This document shows positions 57,369 to 64,000 of a stretch of DNA of 64,000 bases, one piece after another; position 1 is the stretch's first letter; the number at the start of each line of letters is the position of its first letter. Below the pieces are notes generated by a model that ran no database searches, was not told the origin of the DNA, and saw only the letters and a program-made list of their open reading frames with translations. The translations under genes and the position numbers were made by a program. Source of the stretch: Verrucomicrobiota bacterium (lineage in GTDB: Bacteria; Verrucomicrobiota; Verrucomicrobiia; Limisphaerales; JACDHS01); NCBI GenBank assembly GCA_013820875.1, contig JACDHS010000004.1, positions 1-64,000 on the forward strand, given 5' to 3'.

Positions 57369-58702
57369 TTCATCGATTTCTCAAAACAGTTTTCTGGGGG
57401 ATAGTGGCTGTCAACCTGTTGACAGGATGCAGCCAGCACTCAGGAGTAGTGCTCGATGATTCCTCGCAAAAACCAATTGCTGGGGCGACTATCTTCCACA
57501 ACGGGAAAATGACGCTTTCAGGAGCGGACGGCGAGTTTGTCTTGAAACGGGTAAATTGGGAAAAGCCGGTTCTGGTCAAGGCATCTGGATTTCGCCGAAC
57601 ACAAACGAACCTGGCGCGTGAGGAACCGGTTCGCATCTCACTCGAGCCATTTGATGCAAAAGGAGTTTACCTGTCTTATTATGGTGTGCGGTCTGACACA
57701 GTGCGTGGGCGTGTTTTGCAGTTGATCGAAAACACGAGCATCAATGCAGTCGTCATTGATGTTAAGCCTGACGAAGGGACTCTCAGTTTTCAATGGAGCA
57801 TTCCGTTAGCGGAAAAGATCGGATCCATGTCGCGTCCCACAATTGATGATCCGGAAGAATTCATTGCGGAATTACATGCAAAGGGAATTTACGTCATCGG
57901 GCGCATTTCAGTTTTTAAAGATAACCTTCTCGCCAGCAAACGACCTGAGTGGACGATTCAAAGTGTGAAGACAGGGTCGCCGTATGCGGAACGAGACAAA
58001 ATGGCGTGGATGGATCCGTTTCGGACTGAGGTTTGGGATTATAACATCTCTGTTGCAAAAGCGGCTGCTGAGGCGGGCTTTGATGAAGTGCAATTTGATT
58101 ACGTTCGCTTTCCGGTGAACACAGGGCCAACGGTGGCGACCTATCGAAAAGAGTACAGTGCAGTAAACCGTGGAGAGGCGATTGTCGGCTTCCTTAAGAA
58201 AGCTTATCAGGAATTGCTTCCTTACAACGTCTTTGTCGCAGCCGATGTGTTTGGTATCACTTGTTGGTATGACGATGAAAGCGGCATCGGACAGCCCCTT
58301 AGAGAAATGTCTAAATGGGCCGATTATGTGTGTCCAATGGTGTATCCTTCCGGGTTTACAACGGGTTTTATGAATACTGACGAAAAGCCAGTAGCAATCC
58401 CTCGTGAAGTTATCTTGTGGTCCATGCAGAAAGCGCTTCCGATCGTTAATGGACAGCACAAAAAGCTTCGCCCGTGGCTTCAGAATTTCAAGGATTATGC
58501 ATACGACCGGCGTCAATTCACAGACCGCGAGATAGCGTTACAGATTTTTGCGTCTGACGAGGCCAACACGAGCGGTTGGTTACTCTGGGACGCAGGAAAT
58601 AAATACAATCACACGGCCGAGGCGTTGCAGCTTTTAGAAACTGGAAGCGTTTCTAATTTGCTAAACAAGCCACTAATCGCGGAACAAAAGGTATCTCAAT
58701 GA
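57365..58702 (+). CDS. Lipoprotein: carboxypeptidase-regulatory-like domain + DUF4015 putative glycoside hydrolase (paralog 2)
   Basis: VNLLTGC lipobox; same architecture as paralog 1; ATGA overlap with the upstream gene. Confidence 0.88.
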   Translation: MIHRFLKTVFWGIVAVNLLTGCSQHSGVVLDDSSQKPIAGATIFHNGKMTLSGADGEFVLKRVNWEKPVLVKASGFRRTQTNLAREEPVRISLEPFDAKGVYLSYYGVRSDTVRGRVLQLIENTSINAVVIDVKPDEGTLSFQWSIPLAEKIGSMSRPTIDDPEEFIAELHAKGIYVIGRISVFKDNLLASKRPEWTIQSVKTGSPYAERDKMAWMDPFRTEVWDYNISVAKAAAEAGFDEVQFDYVRFPVNTGPTVATYRKEYSAVNRGEAIVGFLKKAYQELLPYNVFVAADVFGITCWYDDESGIGQPLREMSKWADYVCPMVYPSGFTTGFMNTDEKPVAIPREVILWSMQKALPIVNGQHKKLRPWLQNFKDYAYDRRQFTDREIALQIFASDEANTSGWLLWDAGNKYNHTAEALQLLETGSVSNLLNKPLIAEQKVSQ

Positions 58703-59508
58703 AAAAGCGTCTAAGACCAGAACTGGCAATGACATTGATAGAACTGCTGGTCGTGATCGCAATTATTGCAATCCTGGCTGGATTGCTTCTGCCAGCTTTG
58801 GCTAAGAGTAAAGCAAAAGCTCAACAAGCCTCTTGCCTGGGAAATCTGCGCCAGCTAACCATGGCGTGGAAGATGTATGCCGACGAGAATGACGGAAGGT
58901 TCGTGCCGGTCTTTTACTTTCAAGCAGGAAAAATCAATTCCAACGCCTGGGTCCGGGGCAGCATGGACGATGATATATCCACCTATCCGCCGGTCGAACC
59001 GGGCATTTTGGATTCCACCAACGTAAATGGATTGCGGTTTGGTGGACTTTACAAATATCTAAATTCTCCGCGGGTTTATCGATGCCCAGCCGATAAAAGT
59101 GAAACGAATCGCGTTCAAAAAGTGAGGAGTTATTCGATCAACGGTTGGATGGGAGGCACTTATGTTGCCGGTCAAAGCAACTATTGGGTTTTTAAGAAGG
59201 AAGCCGATCTTGTCAATCCGTCGCCCTCCGCTGCCTGGGTGTTTTTGGATGAGCATGAGCGCAGCATTAACGACGGCTGGTTTGCTGTAGATATGAAGGG
59301 GAGTCGAGGTCTGCTGGACGCTCCAGCGGCTCGGCATAATTTCGGCTACGGCATCACTTTTGCCGACGGGCATTCAGAGATTTGGAAACTGGAAGATGGA
59401 CGCAGCCGCAATTGGGAATCACTGCCGATTAGTAATCGTCCGCGCAACCCTGATTGGGAAAAGTTAAGTGCAGCAACCACCAGCTTAAAGGAAGCGCCCG
59501 CAAATTAA
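58699..59508 (+). CDS. Type II secretion/type IV pseudopilin-like protein
   Basis: MTLIELLVVIAIIAILAGLLLPALAKSKAKAQQASCLGNLRQL; C-terminal RHNFGYGITFADGHSEIWK. Confidence 0.92.
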   Translation: MKKRLRPELAMTLIELLVVIAIIAILAGLLLPALAKSKAKAQQASCLGNLRQLTMAWKMYADENDGRFVPVFYFQAGKINSNAWVRGSMDDDISTYPPVEPGILDSTNVNGLRFGGLYKYLNSPRVYRCPADKSETNRVQKVRSYSINGWMGGTYVAGQSNYWVFKKEADLVNPSPSAAWVFLDEHERSINDGWFAVDMKGSRGLLDAPAARHNFGYGITFADGHSEIWKLEDGRSRNWESLPISNRPRNPDWEKLSAATTSLKEAPAN

Positions 59509-61121
59509 TTTCTTCTGTATCCGTGAACGAGATTTCCCAGGATGAAGTAAAAAGTGGTTCCACTCCAGCAGAAGGCCGACCTCGCAAGCTGCTGTTCTCT
59601 TCTGTCCACTTCATTGAAACCAAGAGCTTATGGATACCAGGTCTCCTGGTGCTCCTGTTTTTTGGGGCGCTTTTTTGGGCGAAAGCCAAAGATCCTTACA
59701 AACGAATCTGGTTCACACTCAAACCGGAAAACTGCCCGAAAGCCAAGGCTGTGGCGGTTCTTTCGAAACCGATTCGTCCAGTTCCCATAGTGATCTTCGC
59801 ACATGATCGGGGGGAGACACTGTTGAGCAGCGGTGTGGAACTGCGCCAGATGGCTGAAATGGGCATGGCCACCATCAACTTTGAGTATGATCAAAACAGC
59901 CGGGAAAACTTTAATGCCCAGTTCCTTCAACTTCATCGCTTTCTTCAAAGGCAGTCGTGGGCCAGAACGAATGATGTAGCCTGGATCGGCGCTGGGCTTG
60001 GAGCAGAATGGATGCTTCAGTTCGCGCTCGAGAACCAGACGCTTCAACCGCAGATGATGATTCAATTGGGAGGAAAGTGGTTTCCCGATTTAGGTGCCGC
60101 AACTACCCAATCCAATTTCCTCAAATCGCGGGTTTCGTTGTTTCACGGCGAAAATGACAATCTCGTCTCGGAGACCGAAGTGACGCGCCTGCGGGATTTT
60201 TTCGTGACGAACGGGGTCACTGCTGACTTGCGGATTGTGCGAGGGCAACAACATGATTTCGAACCAGACCGAACATTGTTCTTCCGGGTGCTTGGTGAGC
60301 ATTGCTTACAAGTGCTTGGTGGCGGCAATGCATTGGGAACATATCGTTCCATTGCATTATGGGATAAAAATGCAAAACCACTTCTGCTCTATTGGATTCC
60401 GGCAATCGCCTGGATTGGACTCTGGATTTATGTGAAGCGACGAAACCGCTCCCCTGCGCCCGGCGTTCCCTTGGCCTGGTGGGAGAACGGGTTGCGTTTC
60501 CTCGCAGTATTTCTCATGGTCCTGGCGTTGGGACGAAGTGCCATTCATCTACTCACGCCTCGATTCCAAGTTAGTCCATGGACTTTGTCGATCGCTGAAA
60601 AGTTCCTGATAATTCCAAAATGGAGGGAGGATTTCGATGCTGTAAAGCATCAATCCTACTGGTCGGACGAGCGTCTCAAAACTCTGCTAACCCACGTTGA
60701 ATTATCGAATTACAATCGCGAGTTAATCAATTGGAGAGTGGATGATCCAATCTATCGCGAATTCGTTTTGTCGCCGATCATTACCGGGGATGACAAAGAA
60801 CTGAATTGGCGTCGTTCACTCTGGGAAAGTTTTTATCCGCGCATTCGAAAGGAAAATTCCATTTTCTCTGCGGCGCGAATCATCGTCCGCCACCTGCGAG
60901 AACGTGTGACTATCTCGGGGGAGCAATATGATTATGGGATTGAAGGGATCTGGCTCAACCAGATTACCGATGCAACGGGATTTGAAATGATCTACGTGGC
61001 TGCAATGCGCTCGGCAGGAATTGCGGCGCGCCTGAACACGGCAGGACGCGCCGAATTTTGGGACGATGTCTCCTGGCAACTCGCGCCACGGCCTGCGATT
61101 GAGCAGTTGGATAAACTGTAA
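59454..61121 (+). CDS. Alpha/beta-hydrolase-like domain + TM segments + C-terminal degenerate transglutaminase-like domain
   Basis: IVIFAHDRGETLLSSG...WIGAGLGAEWMLQFAL; TM segments; RSAGIAARLNTAGRAEFWDDVSWQLAPRP. GTG at 59523 is a possible alternative start. Confidence 0.65.
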   Translation: MGKVKCSNHQLKGSARKLISSVSVNEISQDEVKSGSTPAEGRPRKLLFSSVHFIETKSLWIPGLLVLLFFGALFWAKAKDPYKRIWFTLKPENCPKAKAVAVLSKPIRPVPIVIFAHDRGETLLSSGVELRQMAEMGMATINFEYDQNSRENFNAQFLQLHRFLQRQSWARTNDVAWIGAGLGAEWMLQFALENQTLQPQMMIQLGGKWFPDLGAATTQSNFLKSRVSLFHGENDNLVSETEVTRLRDFFVTNGVTADLRIVRGQQHDFEPDRTLFFRVLGEHCLQVLGGGNALGTYRSIALWDKNAKPLLLYWIPAIAWIGLWIYVKRRNRSPAPGVPLAWWENGLRFLAVFLMVLALGRSAIHLLTPRFQVSPWTLSIAEKFLIIPKWREDFDAVKHQSYWSDERLKTLLTHVELSNYNRELINWRVDDPIYREFVLSPIITGDDKELNWRRSLWESFYPRIRKENSIFSAARIIVRHLRERVTISGEQYDYGIEGIWLNQITDATGFEMIYVAAMRSAGIAARLNTAGRAEFWDDVSWQLAPRPAIEQLDKL

Positions 61122-61136
61122 TCGGGTGTTCTTGAA

Positions 61137-62321
61137 ATGAAAAAGATACTCAGAGAAGCCTTTGTAATTCTGATTATTGGAATCCTTGGAAGTTCTGCCA
61201 CTCTTCTTGCACGCGAGCCTTTCGTTCCAGGCAAACTCGAAGAAATTGACACCACGATCAATGAAGCCATAGCCAAAAGGAAACTTCCAGGAGCCGTTTT
61301 CTGGCTGGAATCCGATGGGCAATCCTATCAGCGGGTGTATGGGCACCGAATGGTTGCTCCTATCAAGGAGGATCTCGCCGAGGATACCATTTTCGATGCA
61401 GCATCCCTTACGAAAGTCATCGCTACCACGCCAGCCATCATGGTGCTGGTACAGCGCGGCTCGGTGAAACTGGATGAACCTGTTAAAACTTATCTCCAGG
61501 AGTTCCAGGGAGATGGGCGCGACTCTATCACCGTGCGACACCTTCTGGCGCATACGTCTGGGCTGACTCCCGGATTCGATCCCAAGCTTGTCTGGGAAGG
61601 TTACGCGGGAGCGATCCAGATGGCTTGCCTCGAGCGGCCAGGTTCATCGCCCGGCACAAAGATTCGCTATAGCGATGTGAATTTCATTCTCCTGGGCGAA
61701 ATCGTTCAACGTGTCAGTCAAATGCAATTGAACCATTTTGTTATCCGGGAGATTTACCGTCCACTGCAGATGTGGGACACCGGTTACCTTCCTTCCGCAA
61801 AAAAGAGGGCACTGGTTGCGCCGACCGAAAGAGGTTTGCACCAGGGGATCGTACACGATCCAACCGCCCGAAAAATGGGGGGAGTTGCTGGTCATGCCGG
61901 CGTTTTTACCACTGCCACCAATCTAGCGCGATTTGCCCGTATGCTATTGAATGATGGCGAGCTGTCCGGCGTGCGTATTTTCAAGCCGGAAACAGTCCAA
62001 CTCATGATCCAGACGCATACACCCGATTCGCTGACACAAAAGAGAGGTTTAGGATGGGATATTGATACCGGCTTCAGCCATCCTCGCGGCGCCTTGTTCC
62101 CGATTGGATCCTATGGTCATACTGGTTTTACAGGCACTTCTATTTGGATAGATCCTTTCTCGAAAACTTTTTGGATTCTTTTGTCGAGCCGACTTCATCC
62201 CAATGGTTCCGGAAACATCATGACGCTGCAACGCGAGCTCGGCACTCTCTCCGCAGAAGCAATCACCCATTTTGATTTTCAACATTTGAAACCGGTCAAT
62301 CACTCAGTGGCAACCGATTGA
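61137..62321 (+). CDS. Serine hydrolase, class C beta-lactamase family
   Basis: FDAASLTKVIATTPAIM (SxxK), YSDVNFILLGEIV (YxN), GHTGFTGTSIWIDP. Confidence 0.93.
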   Translation: MKKILREAFVILIIGILGSSATLLAREPFVPGKLEEIDTTINEAIAKRKLPGAVFWLESDGQSYQRVYGHRMVAPIKEDLAEDTIFDAASLTKVIATTPAIMVLVQRGSVKLDEPVKTYLQEFQGDGRDSITVRHLLAHTSGLTPGFDPKLVWEGYAGAIQMACLERPGSSPGTKIRYSDVNFILLGEIVQRVSQMQLNHFVIREIYRPLQMWDTGYLPSAKKRALVAPTERGLHQGIVHDPTARKMGGVAGHAGVFTTATNLARFARMLLNDGELSGVRIFKPETVQLMIQTHTPDSLTQKRGLGWDIDTGFSHPRGALFPIGSYGHTGFTGTSIWIDPFSKTFWILLSSRLHPNGSGNIMTLQRELGTLSAEAITHFDFQHLKPVNHSVATD

Positions 62322-62415
62322 TCGGTTCCCTTCCTGGGCAGGACTCGGCTTGACTTGGATCACACGCGGAAAAAATTTCTCTAGGCTCTGTGCGCCGCTG
62401 TGGCAGATTCGGTGC

Positions 62416-63459
62416 ATGTTGACGAAGGAAAGCATCACAGAGGCGCTGAAGACTGTTAAATATCCGGGTTACTCCCGCGACATTGTTTCATTTGGACTAA
62501 TCAAAAATGTGGCGTTGCACGAAGGTGACGTGGTCGTTTCCCTCCAGCTTTCCACCCCCAGCAATGATGTCGCCGCACAATTGAAGCGCGAAGCGGAATT
62601 AGCCCTGCAGAATCTTCCGGGAATCAAGACGGCAAAAGTGGATGTCATGATGCCGAGCGCGCAACAAGTCGCCGCTGCCACCAATACGATGGCAGGGCAA
62701 GCGAAGGTTCCAGGTGTCAAACGAATCGTCGCCATTGCCTCGGGCAAAGGTGGCGTCGGTAAATCAACCGTTTCAGTGAACCTGGCCTGCGCGTTGCAAC
62801 AGCTCGGGGCCAAGGTGGGTTTGCTCGATTGCGATATCTACGGGCCGAGTATTCCGCTCATGATGGGGGTTCACGAAAAACCGCAGGTCACGGACGATGA
62901 ACGCCTGATCCCGCCGCAGAATTACGGGGTCAAGCTGATGAGCATGGGCTTCCTGGTGGAAGGTGATCAACCGGTCATCTGGCGTGGGCCAATGATTGTA
63001 AAGACGATCCAACAATTTTTGTTTGTCGTTGATTGGGGTGATCTCGACTACCTCCTCGTCGATTTGCCGCCCGGCACCGGCGATGCCCAACTGACGCTAT
63101 GCCAGACGGTGCCGCTCGACGGTGGCGTCATTGTGACCACCCCGCAGGAAGCTTCGCTCGGCGTCGTGCGCAAGGGCGTCGCCATGTTTGAAAAGGTGAA
63201 TGTGCCGATTCTTGGGATTGTGGAGAATATGAGTTACTTCACCACGCCTAATGGTGAACGGGTCGAAATCTTCGGCCACGGCGGCGGACGCTACGAAGCG
63301 GCCCGCAAAGAAGTTAATTTCCTCGGCGAAGTTCCCATCTTTACCGAAATCCGCATCGGCGGCGATGAAGGACGCCCGATCACGGTAAAAGATCCAAAGA
63401 GCGCCCCGGCGCAATGCTTCATGAAGGTAGCTGAGGAACTGCGGAAAATTCTTGGGTAA
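62416..63459 (+). CDS. Mrp/NBP35 family P-loop ATPase (iron-sulfur carrier)
   Basis: IVAIASGKGGVGKSTVSVNLACALQ; MLLVDLPPGTGDAQLT-like; start at MLTKESI. Confidence 0.94.
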   Translation: MLTKESITEALKTVKYPGYSRDIVSFGLIKNVALHEGDVVVSLQLSTPSNDVAAQLKREAELALQNLPGIKTAKVDVMMPSAQQVAAATNTMAGQAKVPGVKRIVAIASGKGGVGKSTVSVNLACALQQLGAKVGLLDCDIYGPSIPLMMGVHEKPQVTDDERLIPPQNYGVKLMSMGFLVEGDQPVIWRGPMIVKTIQQFLFVVDWGDLDYLLVDLPPGTGDAQLTLCQTVPLDGGVIVTTPQEASLGVVRKGVAMFEKVNVPILGIVENMSYFTTPNGERVEIFGHGGGRYEAARKEVNFLGEVPIFTEIRIGGDEGRPITVKDPKSAPAQCFMKVAEELRKILG

Positions 63460-63476
63460 TCCGGCAGTTGCTTGCT

Positions 63477-63540
63477 TAACCGCTGATCTTCGCTAATAGG
63501 CCCCAATGGGAGTAGCGGAGCGAAACAAAGGATTTCACCC
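63477..63540 (-). repeat. Dispersed intergenic repeat, copy 2
   Basis: Reverse complement tgaaatcctttgtttcgc...attagcgaagatcagcggttaa aligns to 64-128. Confidence 0.7.
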
Positions 63541-63658
63541 AACAAACGGTGCCCCCTTTTCTTCCATTCCCACTGCCGAGAAACCGGTTTAAGATCCCGG
63601 CACTGACGCCTTGCCTCAAGTGACTTCAAAAGGAAAAGCTGAGTTTGGGCGCAAAATG

Positions 63659-64000
63659 ACGAAAAAAGGGATTTTTGACACCCAACACACCTTGCTGAGG
63701 GTCAAAAAAGCCTTTTTACGACCTCCGCAAGGTTTGCGGACAGTCAAAAATCCCTTTTTTGACACCCAGCAACCTTTGCTGACTCCCCAAAAACCCTTTT
63801 TCGACACCCAACACACCTTGTTGAAGGTCAAAAATCCCTTTTTGCGACCTTCGCAAGGTTTGCGGACAGTCAAAAAACCCTTTTTGAGGAGTGCGCAAGG
63901 TGTGTTGACAGTCAAAAATCCGTTTTTTGGCGGCCAACACACCTTGCTGACTCCCAAAAATCCCTTTTTTGCCGGTCCGCAGACCCTCCACGGGAAGCCT
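63659..64000. repeat. Tandem repeat array 4: 42-bp period, about 8 units, may continue past the window
   Basis: gtcaaaaa/ccccaaaaa motif at 63659, 63701, 63743, 63785, 63827, 63869, 63911, 63953 (42 bp apart). Confidence 0.95.

Noticed and set aside
63616-63991. Minus-strand ORFs of 91-113 aa in array 4
   Set aside because: Artefact of the 42-bp period without stops; no start context or recognisable domain.

Overview
The 64 kb window looks like a chromosomal segment of a Verrucomicrobia-like bacterium; this taxonomic guess rests on gene style only. Main contents: (1) a TonB receptor / YfiR / histidine kinase / response regulator operon (1.0-5.9 kb). (2) A minus-strand NADH dehydrogenase (complex I) operon, nuoB-C-D-E-F-G-H-I-J-K-L-M-N (5.9-20.5 kb). 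It has no nuoA in the window, a DUF2442 gene with a decayed partner between nuoF and nuoG, and a plus-strand tRNA-Gln between nuoE and nuoF. (3) Three consecutive formylglycine-type sulfatases (23.8-28.6 kb), a molybdopterin oxidoreductase, and a truncated aldehyde dehydrogenase-like protein. (4) Nudix, GNAT, rnc, a PQQ-type sugar dehydrogenase, a PGRP-like amidase, and a geranylgeranyl-reductase-like / CrtC-like / UbiA-like cluster. (5) A TPR membrane protein, GT9, purD, an S41-like protein and dacB. (6) An envelope-related block (52-62.3 kb) with a secreted 8-Cys peptide, a MauE/DoxX-like protein, an O-antigen-ligase-like::GT51 transglycosylase fusion, twin DUF4015 lipoproteins, a pseudopilin, a degenerate transglutaminase-like fusion and a serine beta-lactamase-family protein, then an Mrp ATPase. 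The most unusual non-coding signal is four unrelated-sequence intergenic tandem arrays with nearly the same period (41-43 bp) and hairpin-forming units. They are accompanied by other inverted-repeat elements, including a pair with a conserved palindromic core but different, self-complementary arms.
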